NCBI GenBank assembly: GCA_019187195.1
Contig: JABAQT010000017.1
Coordinates: forward strand, 26,864 to 90,863
Reading direction: 5' to 3'
Source: Bryobacteraceae bacterium
GTDB lineage: Bacteria; Acidobacteriota; Terriglobia; Bryobacterales; Bryobacteraceae
Length of the DNA: 64,000 bases
Shown: positions 29,259 to 38,049 of the stretch, in pieces
Layout: each line of letters opens with the position of its first letter
How positions within the stretch are numbered: position 1 is the first letter of the stretch
The notes under the pieces: generated by a model
Databases searched by the model: none
The model's input: only the letters and a program-made list of their open reading frames with translations
Told to the model about the DNA's origin: nothing
Position numbers and translations under genes: made by a program

Positions 29259-31970
29259 ATGAATAGTCCCCGTCGAGGCGCACCACGCCGAATCTTTCTT
29301 CAGCAGGCCGCCCTGGCCGGCGGCGCCGCCGCGCTGCCGGCGCAGACTTCCTCCGCAACGCCCGCCGCCGGCGTGGCTGCTCCGGCGGCGGCAGCGCCGC
29401 GCATCCAGTTCCCGAGGGTGTTCACGGGCCGAAAGCTGGCGATGATTGCGTTTCCACTGGGCGGAATCGGCGCCGGCAGCATCAGCCTCGGCGGGCGCGG
29501 GCAACTTCGGGATTGGGAGATATTCAACCGCCCGGACAAAGGCAACTCTCCGGCGTATGCGTTTCCGGCCATTTGGGCGCGGGCGGGGAATGGGAAGCCG
29601 GTGGCGCGGGTGCTCGAGAGCCGGATACTGCCGCCATATGAGGGGAGTTCGGGGCTGGGGTTCCGCAATGTTCCCGGACTGCCGCGTCTGGCGGCGGCGG
29701 CGTTTACCGGAGAGTACCCGCTGGCGGGCATCGAGTTTCGTGACGCACGGCTGCCCGTGAAGGTGACGCTCGAAGCGTTCAGCCCGTTCATTCCACTCGA
29801 TGCCGAAGAGTCGGGCCTTCCGGCGGTGGTGCTGCGGTACCGGTTGCGCAACACGGCTAACCAGCAGGTGAAGGTTTCCATCGCCTGGTCCATCGAGAAT
29901 CCCGTTGGAAGCCGCGAGCAGGCTCCCGCGCGCGGACCGGCGCCGGACTCACGAACGAACGAGATCCGGGTGAACGGCAATCTTGCGGGGCTGGTGATGA
30001 GCAATCCCGGGCTGGGGAACGAAGATCCGCTATCCGGCGATTTTACGCTGGCCGCCCTGGTTCCGGAGGGAACAAGACCGACCATGCTGCGCGGGTGGCC
30101 CCAAGGAAGATGGTGGAACTCGCCGATGCTTTTCTGGGATGACTTCCGCGCCGATGGGGAGTTAGGGCCCGAACCGGAGGCGCGCAACCAGATCGGCGCG
30201 CTGTGCCTCAGTTGCACGCTCGAGCCGGGGAAGGAGACAGCTTTCCCGTTCCTGCTGGCCTGGCGCTTTCCGAACCGTACACCGAAACGTTGCGGATGGA
30301 CCGCCCCCAAAGGGGAGGCCGATACCATTATCGGAAACCATTACTGCCGGCGGTTTGCTTCCTCCTGGGACGCGGCGGCGTATTTGGGGGCAAACCTGGA
30401 GAGGCTGGAGGAGACCACCCGCAAGTTCGTTTCCGCCCTGCGAGGCAGCACGCTACCGCCCGCCGTGAAGGATGCGGCCTCGGCGAATTTATCGACACTC
30501 GCGACAACCACCTGCTTCCGCACGGCGGACGGGGAGTTTCACGGATTTGAGGGGGTAAATGATCATTCCGGGTGCTGTTTCGGGAATTGCACGCATGTGT
30601 GGAACTATGAGACCGTCACCAACAGCCTGTTCCCCACGCTTGCGCGCTCGCTGCGCAAAGCCTCGTTCGGCTACTCGCTCGACGATGCCGGAGCCATTCA
30701 CTTCCGGCAGTTGCTGCCGGATGGCAAGGAGCGCTCGGGCTTTGCGGCGGCCGACGGCCAGATGGGGCAGATCATCAAAGTGTATGACGACTGGCGGCTA
30801 TCCGGGGATACGGACTGGCTGCGGTCCATTTGGCCGCGCGTGAAAAAGGCGCTGGAATTCGCCTGGACTCCGGGCGGGTGGGACGCGGATCGCGACGGGG
30901 TGCTCGAAGGGGCGCAGCACAACACCTATGATGTGGAGTTCTACGGACCCAATCCGCAGTGCGGCATCTACTACCTTGGGGCTTTGCGCGCGGGGGAAGA
31001 GATGGCGCGGGAGTTGGGGGATGCGGCGGCGGATGAATACCGCCGTCTTTTCGAGCACGGCAGCAAATGGATCGACGAGAAGCTGTTCACCGGCGAATAC
31101 TATGTGCAGCAGATTCGAGGCGTTTCGCGGGGGCTGATCGCTCCAGCGCTGCTCAGTTCGATGGGGTCGGAGAACACTGAGAAGCCCGCCTACCAGGTGG
31201 GACAGGGCTGTCTGGTGGATCAACTGGTGGGGCAATACCTTGCGGAAACAGCGGGTTTGGGGCAGTTGGTGGATCCGCGCCACGTGCGCAAGACGCTCGA
31301 ATCGATCTATCGCTACAACTACAAGCGGAACCTCTACGATCACGACACGGTGCAGCGCACCTTCGCGCTCAACGACGAGCCGGCGCTGGTGATTTGTGAC
31401 TATGGAAAGGCTGAACGGCCGAGGATTCCATTTCCTTACTACGGCGAGGTGATGACGGGATTCGAGTATACGGCGGCGGTTCACATGTTGTATGCGGGAA
31501 TGTACGCGCACGGGGTGGAGTGCATCTCGAACATCCGGGCGCGGTATGACGGAGAACGGCGGAATCCCTGGGATGAGGCCGAATGCGGACATCATTATGC
31601 GCGGGCCATGGCGGCGTGGTCGGGAATCCTGGCGCTCAGCGGATTCCTCTACCACGGGGCGCGGCGAACGCTTTCCATCCACCCGAACTCTCCGGCGGCA
31701 TTGTTTACATGCTTCTGGTCGACAGCATCGGCATGGGGAACGTTCACGATGGACCGCCGGACGCCGGAGACCCGTCTGACCCTGGCGCTTCTTTACGGGC
31801 GGCTGCGCTTACTGCAGGCGAACCTGCCTGGGAAGGCAGGGCGTTCGAGCGCCGCGCTCAACGGGAGCGCGCTGGCGCATGAATCCACGCCGGGCGGGAA
31901 AGGGATGACGATCCGGATGAGAGAGGACATCGAACTAAAAGCGGGAGACAAGCTATATCTGGCGGTGTGA
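29259..31970 (+). CDS. GH116-family beta-glucosidase/glucosylceramidase-like enzyme
   Basis: A 903-residue exported glycoside hydrolase. The N-terminus has a Tat-like motif (RRIFLQQAALAGGAAAL). The N-terminal beta domain begins with the GH116 block FPLGGIGAGSISLGG and QLRDWEIFNRP, and the (alpha/alpha)6 catalytic domain carries HNTYDVEFYGPN with the nucleophile Glu near residue 560. ICDYGKAERPRIPFPYYGE with the acid/base Asp near 713 and VMTGFEYTAA follow. Assignment of the two catalytic residues is by recalled alignment to characterised GH116 enzymes. A strong ribosome binding site (GGAGGAGG) precedes the ATG by 8 bases. It should cleave beta-glucosides in the periplasm. Confidence 0.93.
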   Translation: MNSPRRGAPRRIFLQQAALAGGAAALPAQTSSATPAAGVAAPAAAAPRIQFPRVFTGRKLAMIAFPLGGIGAGSISLGGRGQLRDWEIFNRPDKGNSPAYAFPAIWARAGNGKPVARVLESRILPPYEGSSGLGFRNVPGLPRLAAAAFTGEYPLAGIEFRDARLPVKVTLEAFSPFIPLDAEESGLPAVVLRYRLRNTANQQVKVSIAWSIENPVGSREQAPARGPAPDSRTNEIRVNGNLAGLVMSNPGLGNEDPLSGDFTLAALVPEGTRPTMLRGWPQGRWWNSPMLFWDDFRADGELGPEPEARNQIGALCLSCTLEPGKETAFPFLLAWRFPNRTPKRCGWTAPKGEADTIIGNHYCRRFASSWDAAAYLGANLERLEETTRKFVSALRGSTLPPAVKDAASANLSTLATTTCFRTADGEFHGFEGVNDHSGCCFGNCTHVWNYETVTNSLFPTLARSLRKASFGYSLDDAGAIHFRQLLPDGKERSGFAAADGQMGQIIKVYDDWRLSGDTDWLRSIWPRVKKALEFAWTPGGWDADRDGVLEGAQHNTYDVEFYGPNPQCGIYYLGALRAGEEMARELGDAAADEYRRLFEHGSKWIDEKLFTGEYYVQQIRGVSRGLIAPALLSSMGSENTEKPAYQVGQGCLVDQLVGQYLAETAGLGQLVDPRHVRKTLESIYRYNYKRNLYDHDTVQRTFALNDEPALVICDYGKAERPRIPFPYYGEVMTGFEYTAAVHMLYAGMYAHGVECISNIRARYDGERRNPWDEAECGHHYARAMAAWSGILALSGFLYHGARRTLSIHPNSPAALFTCFWSTASAWGTFTMDRRTPETRLTLALLYGRLRLLQANLPGKAGRSSAALNGSALAHESTPGGKGMTIRMREDIELKAGDKLYLAV

Positions 31971-31985
31971 GGGAGAAACGGCTCT

Positions 31986-32195
31986 TCAGCGGTATGCCTG
32001 GGTCTGCGCGCCGCTCGAGAGAGGGTTCGACAGGACAATCGCCTGAGGCCCATAGACGGCCTTATCGGCTCTCTCGAGCACGAGCATGCGCTCCTCGTGG
32101 CTGAGCCGCGTGAAGCAACGCTGGAATTCATCCGCGGATAGTTGATTCCGCGTCAGCGCCTGAACGAGATAGTCCACCTGCCGTAGGTCGGCCAT
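31986..32195 (-). CDS. small conserved-looking hypothetical protein
   Basis: A 69-residue protein beginning MADLRQVDYLVQALTRNQLS. A good ribosome binding site (GAGGAGAG) lies just ahead of the ATG, which supports it as a real gene. The first 50 residues look like two amphipathic helices (ELSADEFQRCFTRLSHEER in pattern), the rest is polar. It has no signal peptide and no recognised motif. It is convergent with the GH116 gene, with a 15-base gap. Confidence 0.6.
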   Translation of the reverse strand: MADLRQVDYLVQALTRNQLSADEFQRCFTRLSHEERMLVLERADKAVYGPQAIVLSNPLSSGAQTQAYR

Positions 32196-32453
32196 TGGTA
32201 CTCTCCTCTGCCAAATACTAACACCCGAAATAGAACTGGCAATTCCGCAGTTCTATCGAATGGGAAATGGAAAAAGCCCTACTCCTTATTGAGAGTGTGC
32301 CTCAGGTCTCCGCCTGTCCACCATCACCATATCGGTTCATTTCTCAGTGGTACTTGAGGTGGCAGGATGTTGACGGGCGTACGTGGTACAACCTAACGAT
32401 TCCGGCATCCGGCAGGGCAGAGGGGGCGAAAAGCACCCCCTCCATCCGAATCG
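32196..32453. other. intergenic region with nested inverted repeat
   Basis: No gene is seen here. Bases 32392-32402 (CCTAACGATTC) and 32448-32458 (GAATCGTTAGG) form an 11-base inverted repeat. Inside it GAGGGGG (32420-32426) pairs with CCCCCTC (32436-32442) around a 9-base loop. The outer arm reaches into the last codon and stop of the DinB gene at 32454. The structure could be a transcription terminator for that gene or the end of a small RNA, although there is no run of T on either side. Confidence 0.6.
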
Positions 32454-32972
32454 TTAGGCAGTGGCCGCGGCCGCTTCAAACGGTTCGTCCGCGCTGCCGC
32501 CGTAGATCGAGGGCACCTTGGCCCCCATGGGGCGAAGATAAGCCGAGAGCTGGCCCCTGTGGTGGACGCTGTGCTTGATCATGAAACCGAGGTAGAGGGC
32601 ATTCGGCAGTTTCACAACGCCGAAGAAATCGATCTCGCGGGCGGCCAGTTCGGGGGAGATGTTCCTTGCGGCTTCGAGGGCGGGTCCGAAATGGCTGTCG
32701 TACCAGGCAAGGACATCGGCCGGTGTCCGGACGCTATCGGGGCGCTTATTTTCCTCCATCGGGAAATTGCCGGCGGCGACGCCATTGAGGAACCAGACCT
32801 CACTCGAGGCGATATGCCAGGCCAGATCGAGGGCGGATGTGGAGGTGGGATGTGGCGCATAGGCGCCTTTGGCGGCCGGGACGGCGGCGATGACCTTGCG
32901 CGTGGTGGGGGCTTCGGTGGCCGCGTCCTGGCAGTAGAGTTGAACTACCACTTGTGCCTGTTCAGGTGTCAT
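32454..32972 (-). CDS. DinB-family protein
   Basis: A 172-residue four-helix-bundle protein. DinB metal-site histidines are visible in LDLAWHIASSEVWFLNGV and in IKHSVHHRGQLSAYLRPMG, the latter a highly typical block. The ATG at 32972 (MTPEQAQVVVQLY) was chosen over one six bases upstream because AAGGAG sits 7 bases before it. Known members act as metal-dependent thiol S-transferases or are of unknown function. The gene ends inside an inverted repeat. It is not adjacent to the other DinB-like gene at 24042. Confidence 0.88.
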   Translation of the reverse strand: MTPEQAQVVVQLYCQDAATEAPTTRKVIAAVPAAKGAYAPHPTSTSALDLAWHIASSEVWFLNGVAAGNFPMEENKRPDSVRTPADVLAWYDSHFGPALEAARNISPELAAREIDFFGVVKLPNALYLGFMIKHSVHHRGQLSAYLRPMGAKVPSIYGGSADEPFEAAAATA

Positions 32973-33077
32973 GGGCATGCTCCTTGGGTGTATGGAATCG
33001 AGGCGGACAATACTTGAGGCTAACCCGATTCGGGGGACAGCGCCAGTGGCATAAATGTTACACTGGCGGCGTTCATC

Positions 33078-33368
33078 ATGAAGCTTTCCGAACTCCGAAG
33101 ACTCACCATTCGCAAGCAGATGCGCATCCGGTTCACCCTTTCGGGGGGATCGGAATGCCTGATCAATGAGCATGGGATCGCACAGGTTCCGGGATTGCAA
33201 TCGCCGCCGGATTTCAACCTGGAGCAGGAAGTCGCGCAGGCGGCGGCGTTTCGAATCGAGTACATGGGGGAAGAGAAGACACCGGCGCGGGCCGCAACGG
33301 TGGCCGAGTTGCAAAAGATGGTTGCCGCCGTCACGCCGGGGGCGGCCGCTCAGGAGCATGAGGAATGA
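33078..33368 (+). CDS. small hypothetical protein
   Basis: A 96-residue protein starting MKLSELRRLTIRKQMRIRF. It reads as a small mixed alpha/beta domain: a basic N-terminal helix, beta strands (RIRFTLSGGSECLINEHGI), then an Ala-rich helix at the C-terminus. There is no signal peptide or membrane segment. The basic N-terminus would suit nucleic-acid contact, but that is a guess. It is divergent from the DinB gene and about 170 bases upstream of hfq on the same strand. Confidence 0.6.
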   Translation: MKLSELRRLTIRKQMRIRFTLSGGSECLINEHGIAQVPGLQSPPDFNLEQEVAQAAAFRIEYMGEEKTPARAATVAELQKMVAAVTPGAAAQEHEE

Positions 33369-33539
33369 GGGCGGCCGTCCGTTTCTGCTTAGACTCAGTT
33401 TCTTCAACATGATGGCTGGTTGAGAAACCATTCGAATTCCGCGCCGCGATCGGCTATCATGGGAGCACCAGGAGAACTTTCAGCTGGCAAGCAAACAAGA
33501 ACTGACGCTGTGTCCGGCGATGCGGCGAAAGGAAAGACA

Positions 33540-33824
33540 ATGGATAAGCTGGCGCAAAACATCCAGGAGGCATTTCTCAATAATGCCCGCAGGGACAAGA
33601 CATTTCTCACCATCTACCTGATGAGTGGGGTGAAGCTGAGTGGCCGGATAAAAAGCTTCGATAAGTATTCCGTCGTGCTCGAGACCAACAACCAGGAGCA
33701 ACTGATTTTCAAGCACGCCATCTCGACGGTGGTGGTGCCGAAGTCTGCTCATGGCGGCGGGTATATGGGAGCGCAAACCGCTCCGGCGGCGCCGGCGCCG
33801 CTGCCACCCCCGGAGGCGGAATAG
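33540..33824 (+). CDS. hfq: RNA chaperone Hfq
   Basis: Hfq forms a hexameric ring that binds small RNAs and mRNAs and promotes their pairing. The 94-residue protein has the Sm1 motif in [20 protein letters not shown] and [14 protein letters not shown] and the Sm2 signature FKHAISTVV. The start ATG at 33540 ([13 protein letters not shown]) follows AAAGGA; upstream in-frame residues are not protein-like. The C-terminal tail is short, Ala/Pro-rich and not acidic as in E. coli. It is followed by hflX, the classic order, and its stop codon overlaps the apparent start of hflX. Confidence 0.96.
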   Translation: MDKLAQNIQEAFLNNARRDKTFLTIYLMSGVKLSGRIKSFDKYSVVLETNNQEQLIFKHAISTVVVPKSAHGGGYMGAQTAPAAPAPLPPPEAE

Positions 33825-35152
33825 TCAGAGTTCTGAAAGACACCGCGGGCTCCTCACCGGAACGGGCTGTTCTGGTCGGCGTCGACTGGAAGGCGCGGAA
33901 GAAGCCGGGTCCCTGCCGGAGCGAACCGGACGCCGAGGAATCGCTCGAGGAGCTGGCCTCGCTTGCGGCTACGGCCGGCGCGACCGTGGTGCAGAGCGTC
34001 ATCCAAACCCGCCAGGCCGCCGATCCGGCCACGTTGATCGGCTCCGGGAAGCTGCAGGAGATACGCGGGATGGTTGAGGGTCTGGAGATTGACACCGTGA
34101 TCTTCGATCACGATCTGACACCCACGCAACAACGAAATCTTGAGAGAGCGCTGGATATCAAAGTGTTGGACCGCACGCAGCTCATTCTCGACATCTTTGC
34201 GTCGCGGGCGCGCACCAGGGAGGGCCACCTGCAGGTGGAGTTGGCGCAGATGAACTACCTGCTTCCGCGCCTGGCGGGACGGGGGACGCAGATGTCGCGC
34301 CTGGGCGGCGGCATTGGAACAAGGGGGCCAGGGGAAACTCAACTGGAAACGGACCGCCGGAAGATCTATCGCAAGATCCGGCGGATCGAGGAGGAACTGG
34401 AGGCGGTGAAAGCCGGCCGTGCGATCCAGCGGCGGCAGCGTGTCGAGGTTCCGCTTTCCACGCTGGCGCTGGTGGGGTATACGAACGCCGGAAAATCGAC
34501 GCTGTTCAACCGCCTGACGGGGGCGGGAGTGGAAGCCGACGCGCGTCTGTTCGCGACGCTCGATCCAACGGTGAGAAAACTGCAACTGCCTTCGAGGCGG
34601 CAGGTTCTGGTGAGCGATACGGTGGGATTCATCCGCAACCTCCCCACGATGCTGGTGAAGGCGTTTCGCGCGACGCTCGAGGAAGTGCGGCAGGCGGCCG
34701 TGCTGCTGCATGTGATTGACATTTCCTCGCCTCTCGCGGGCGAACATACGGAACAGGTCCTGGAGGTGCTGAGAGCGCTCGAAAGCGACGCCAGCCCGCG
34801 GATTCTCGTGCTGAATAAGGTGGACCTTCTTCCCGAGGGCGTGGAGGCGGAGACGGCAGCGGCGCGGTTGCTTGGGGAAGGGGCCGAGGCGGTGAAGACG
34901 CGCGCCGCCGCCATCTCGGCGCAAAGCGGCGAGGGAATTCCGAGATTGCTCGAGTTGATTGACGAGATTCTGGCGGGGGAGAAGACCTCGATGGTCCGGT
35001 TCCGGATTCCGGCGGCCGACGGCGCGGCGATCAATCTGGTGCATGAGCGTGCACAGGTTCACGAGGTAGTGTATAAGGAGGAGTACTGTCTGATGACGGC
35101 GTATGCGCCGGAGTCCTTGCGCCGGCGTTTAAGGGAGTTTGTAGTCGAATGA
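33821..35152 (+). CDS. hflX: ribosome-associated GTPase HflX
   Basis: HflX is a GTPase that splits stalled or stressed ribosomes. The N-terminal domain ([50 protein letters not shown]) and a glycine-rich linker ([19 protein letters not shown]) precede the G domain with [19 protein letters not shown] and NKVDLLP. From 33821 the protein would have 443 residues, close to E. coli HflX. No ATG, GTG or TTG exists in frame before 33986, which is inside conserved sequence. The best upstream candidates are ATA at 33821, overlapping the hfq stop with GGAGG five bases before it, or CTG at 33833. Confidence 0.9.
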   Translation: MVRVLKDTAGSSPERAVLVGVDWKARKKPGPCRSEPDAEESLEELASLAATAGATVVQSVIQTRQAADPATLIGSGKLQEIRGMVEGLEIDTVIFDHDLTPTQQRNLERALDIKVLDRTQLILDIFASRARTREGHLQVELAQMNYLLPRLAGRGTQMSRLGGGIGTRGPGETQLETDRRKIYRKIRRIEEELEAVKAGRAIQRRQRVEVPLSTLALVGYTNAGKSTLFNRLTGAGVEADARLFATLDPTVRKLQLPSRRQVLVSDTVGFIRNLPTMLVKAFRATLEEVRQAAVLLHVIDISSPLAGEHTEQVLEVLRALESDASPRILVLNKVDLLPEGVEAETAAARLLGEGAEAVKTRAAAISAQSGEGIPRLLELIDEILAGEKTSMVRFRIPAADGAAINLVHERAQVHEVVYKEEYCLMTAYAPESLRRRLREFVVE

Positions 35153-35164
35153 AATCAGGGCGGC

Positions 35165-35845
35165 ATGAACGTTCCGAATAGCCTGACCCTTTTGCGGATA
35201 TTTTTTGTGCCCCTGCTGGTGGCGGCTCTGGTGGCCGAAAGCCGCACGATCGCGGTGGGTGGCTATGTGCTCCGCAACGAGTACATCGCGCTTTCCATAT
35301 TCTGGTGCGCGGCGGCGACGGACCTGCTGGACGGCTATTTGGCGCGGAGGTGGAAGCAGATCACGACGGTGGGGACGCTGCTCGATCCCATAGCCGACAA
35401 ACTGCTGATCAGCAGCGCGTTGATTTCACTGGTGCAGGTGAAGGTGATCGCGGGCTGGATGGCAATTCTCGTCATCGGCCGCGAGTTCGCGGTGACGGGG
35501 TTGCGGAGCATCGCGGCGGCGAGCGGCATCACGATCAAAGCGAGCGATCTCGGAAAGACCAAGATGCTTGCGCAGGTGATTGCCATCTCGCTGCTGATGG
35601 TGAGCATCTCTTACCGGGAAATCTACTCCTTCGCGATGCTCTGGATGTGGGGGGTGGTGTTCTTCGGGGTGGCGTCGGCCGTTCAGTATTTCCTGAAGTT
35701 CTGGAGATTGCTGGATCTTGACGTCAAGACGCGGCGCCGCCAGGAACTTTTGCGGCTCGACCGGGTGCGGCGGCGGGCGGCGAGGGCGGAGCAGAGGGAT
35801 GCGGCGCGGCAGGCACGGGAAGCGTCTCTAAGTGGAAACCAATAG
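35165..35845 (+). CDS. pgsA: CDP-diacylglycerol-glycerol-3-phosphate 3-phosphatidyltransferase
   Basis: PgsA makes phosphatidylglycerol phosphate, the precursor of phosphatidylglycerol and cardiolipin, in the inner membrane. The 226-residue protein has about five membrane helices and the CDP-alcohol phosphotransferase signature DG-(X)2-AR-(X)8-G-(X)3-D-(X)3-D, seen as DGYLARR, then GTLLDPIADK. The N-terminus MNVPNSLTLLRIFFVP is typical. The C-terminus carries an unusual basic tail (RRRQELLRLDRVRRRAARAE). It lies 12 bases after hflX and overlaps the next gene by 14 bases. Confidence 0.93.
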   Translation: MNVPNSLTLLRIFFVPLLVAALVAESRTIAVGGYVLRNEYIALSIFWCAAATDLLDGYLARRWKQITTVGTLLDPIADKLLISSALISLVQVKVIAGWMAILVIGREFAVTGLRSIAAASGITIKASDLGKTKMLAQVIAISLLMVSISYREIYSFAMLWMWGVVFFGVASAVQYFLKFWRLLDLDVKTRRRQELLRLDRVRRRAARAEQRDAARQAREASLSGNQ

Positions 35846-36185
35846 GAAGCCGGGCGTTTACGATCTCTTTCAGCAGGCTCTGCGGCGCCGGCGCGGCATG
35901 CGGGGGAGGATGGGTCCGCTACTCACGGAAGATGGGGTATACGTCCGCTACTCGCTCGAATACCAGGCCGGGACCGTGGCGTCCGCCGAGTATCAGTGCA
36001 GTTCGTGCGTCACGCTGGTGGCTTTTTGCGAGCATCTGCGGCAGTGGATTCCAGGCCACACGGCGGAGGAGGCCGCGGCGCTTCAATACGAGGAGGTGCT
36101 GGCGCTATTTCCCGAAGTTCCGCCGGAACGGAAGGGCCGCGCGAGGTTGGCGCTTCGTGCATTACAGGCGGCGTCGCCTTTATGA
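35832..36185 (+). CDS. IscU/NifU-like scaffold-type small protein
   Basis: A 117-residue soluble protein resembling the NifU/IscU scaffold fold: a strand pair (YVRYSLEYQAGTVASAEYQ) leads to a cysteine cluster CSSCVTLVAFCEHL and a helix with HTAEEAAALQYEEVL. Iron-sulfur scaffolds use three cysteines and an Asp, and here three cysteines are clustered in one helix start, so cluster binding is plausible but not certain. The start is a GTG at 35832 overlapping pgsA by 14 bases. The next gene encodes a DsrE-like sulfur-handling protein, which supports a role in sulfur or selenium transfer. Confidence 0.68.
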   Translation: METNRKPGVYDLFQQALRRRRGMRGRMGPLLTEDGVYVRYSLEYQAGTVASAEYQCSSCVTLVAFCEHLRQWIPGHTAEEAAALQYEEVLALFPEVPPERKGRARLALRALQAASPL

Positions 36186-36193
36186 TATAAGAG

Positions 36194-36532
36194 ATGAAAG
36201 TCGCTTATATCTTTTCAACGCAAGGCCATACGGTTTCCTATAAGCTTGGCAGAATGATTCTTCCACAACTCGAGGAGGGAAGACACGGCGTGGATGTGGC
36301 GGGCATGTTCTTCTTCGAGGACAACTGCTATGTGCTGATGAAGGGGAACCCGATTGGCGAGCGGCTTGCCGCGGTTGCGCGCAAGACGGGGATGCTGCTG
36401 ATGTGTTGCGACCAGTGCTGCTATGAGCGCGAGATTGCCGATAAGCTGATCGATGGTGTGCCAATCGGTTGTTTCCCTGATCTGTACAAAGCTCTTTCGG
36501 GAAACATGCCGGACCAGGTCATCACTTTATAG
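36194..36532 (+). CDS. DsrE-related small protein (SaoD-like)
   Basis: A 112-residue protein with the DsrE/DsrF-like fold: opening strand KVAYIFSTQG, a helix, then MFFFEDNCYVLMKGNPIGER, and a cysteine-rich segment LLMCCDQCCYERE. DsrE-type proteins carry sulfur as persulfide on a cysteine. The CCDQCC cluster offers several candidates. It begins 8 bases after the IscU-like gene, so the two are probably co-expressed and may act as a persulfide carrier with its scaffold. I recall this family being called SaoD, but I cannot verify that here. Confidence 0.72.
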   Translation: MKVAYIFSTQGHTVSYKLGRMILPQLEEGRHGVDVAGMFFFEDNCYVLMKGNPIGERLAAVARKTGMLLMCCDQCCYEREIADKLIDGVPIGCFPDLYKALSGNMPDQVITL

Positions 36533-36580
36533 ACACCTGCCGCTGTCGAGCGTCCCACTACATGGTACTGTGAAGTTTTC

Positions 36581-37996
36581 ATGGAGCAACCCAGGTCTAC
36601 TTCCCGAGTCCTCATCGTGGATGACGAAGAATCGCAACGGAGCGCGCTGGCGGCGATGGTCGCCTCGTGGGGCTTTTCGACGGTGACAGCAGCGGACGGC
36701 GTGGAAGCGCTCGAGAAGCTAAGCGAGTTCACGCCAAACGTCCTGGTGACGGACCTGATGATGCCGCGGATGGACGGGAAGTCCCTGCTGCGGCGGATGG
36801 CGGCGCAGGGAATGAGCGTTCCGGCGCTGGTGCTGACCGCGTTTGGAAACCTCGAGACGGCGCTCGAGACAATTCATGATCTGGGAGCTTACTGGTTTCT
36901 CGAGAAGCCGATTCAGCCCCGGGAACTCCGTATGTTGCTCGAACGGGCGACGGCGCAAAGCAGGCTGGCCGAAAGGGCCGCGAGGCTCGAGCAACAACTG
37001 AGCTATCAAGGCGTGCTCGGTGAACTCGTGGGCGGATCGAGAGCCATGCAGCAGGTGTTTGCCTTGATTCGCCAGGTGGCTCCCAGCCGGGCGGCGGTGC
37101 TGGTGACGGGCGAGAGCGGGACCGGCAAGGAACTGGCCGCGCGCGCCATTCATGCGCTCAGCCCGCGGGCCGATGGCGCGTTTGTCGCGGTCAACTGCGC
37201 CGCCCTTCCGGAGACCCTGATCGAGAGCGAACTGTTCGGACACGAGAAAGGCGCCTTCACGGGAGCGCTCGAACGGCGCGCGGGGTGTTTCGAGCTGGCG
37301 CACGGCGGCACGCTGCTGCTCGATGAAATCGGCGATATGCCGTTCCCCACGCAAGCCAAGCTGCTGCGCGTGCTCGAGGATTCCAAGGTGCGGCGCCTGG
37401 GGGGCAAGGGCGAGATGACCGTGGATGTGCGGATAGTCGCGGCTACGAACAAGCCTCTGGAGGAAACCATCAGGAAGGGCAATTTCCGGGAGGATCTCTT
37501 TTACCGGCTGAATGTCTTTCCGGTTGCTTTGCCGCCTTTGCGCGATCGCAAGGATGATATTCCGCTGCTTTGCTCCACGCTGATTCACGACCTGAACCGC
37601 AAGCATGGATGCCACGTGGCGGAACTATCCGGACAGGCAGTGGAACGGCTGATGCAGCATTCCTGGCCGGGCAATGTGCGGGAACTGCGCAACGTCCTGG
37701 AGCGCGCGGTGATTCTTGCCGGCGAAGGAACCATCGGGGTGACGCACCTGCCCGCGCAGTTCCAGGGCGCCGGGAGCGCGCATCCCACGGCCGAGGCCGG
37801 GGGCGGCTCGCAGGTATCCCTTCCCGTGGGGATCACGATCGACCAGGCCGAGAGGGCTCTGATCGAAATCACGCTGCAGCACACGAAGAACAACAAGACG
37901 CGGGCGGCCGAAATTCTGGGGATCAGCCTTAAGACCCTGTTCAACAAGCTCAAAGGCTATGGAGGGCCGGACACCGAGGAGACAAATGCGAATTAA
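36581..37996 (+). CDS. NtrC-family sigma-54-dependent response regulator
   Basis: A 471-residue transcription activator. The receiver domain (phosphoacceptor Asp58 in LVTDLMMP) is followed by an AAA+ domain with Walker A GESGTGKE, the sigma-54 contact loop GAFTGA, Walker B LLLDEIGD and the arginine finger region FREDLFYRLNVFP. A Fis-type helix-turn-helix (TRAAEILGISLKTLFNKLK) ends the protein. Phosphorylation by the kinase encoded 53 bases downstream should let it activate sigma-54 promoters. Targets cannot be read from the window. Confidence 0.96.
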   Translation: MEQPRSTSRVLIVDDEESQRSALAAMVASWGFSTVTAADGVEALEKLSEFTPNVLVTDLMMPRMDGKSLLRRMAAQGMSVPALVLTAFGNLETALETIHDLGAYWFLEKPIQPRELRMLLERATAQSRLAERAARLEQQLSYQGVLGELVGGSRAMQQVFALIRQVAPSRAAVLVTGESGTGKELAARAIHALSPRADGAFVAVNCAALPETLIESELFGHEKGAFTGALERRAGCFELAHGGTLLLDEIGDMPFPTQAKLLRVLEDSKVRRLGGKGEMTVDVRIVAATNKPLEETIRKGNFREDLFYRLNVFPVALPPLRDRKDDIPLLCSTLIHDLNRKHGCHVAELSGQAVERLMQHSWPGNVRELRNVLERAVILAGEGTIGVTHLPAQFQGAGSAHPTAEAGGGSQVSLPVGITIDQAERALIEITLQHTKNNKTRAAEILGISLKTLFNKLKGYGGPDTEETNAN

Positions 37997-38049
37997 GGGG
38001 CGCGGAAGAAGGGGATGGTCCGCTGCTTGCTTGGCGGCCTCATAACGAA

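Noticed and set aside
36581-37996. CRISPR or repeat array
   Set aside because: No regularly spaced repeats were found here or elsewhere in the window.
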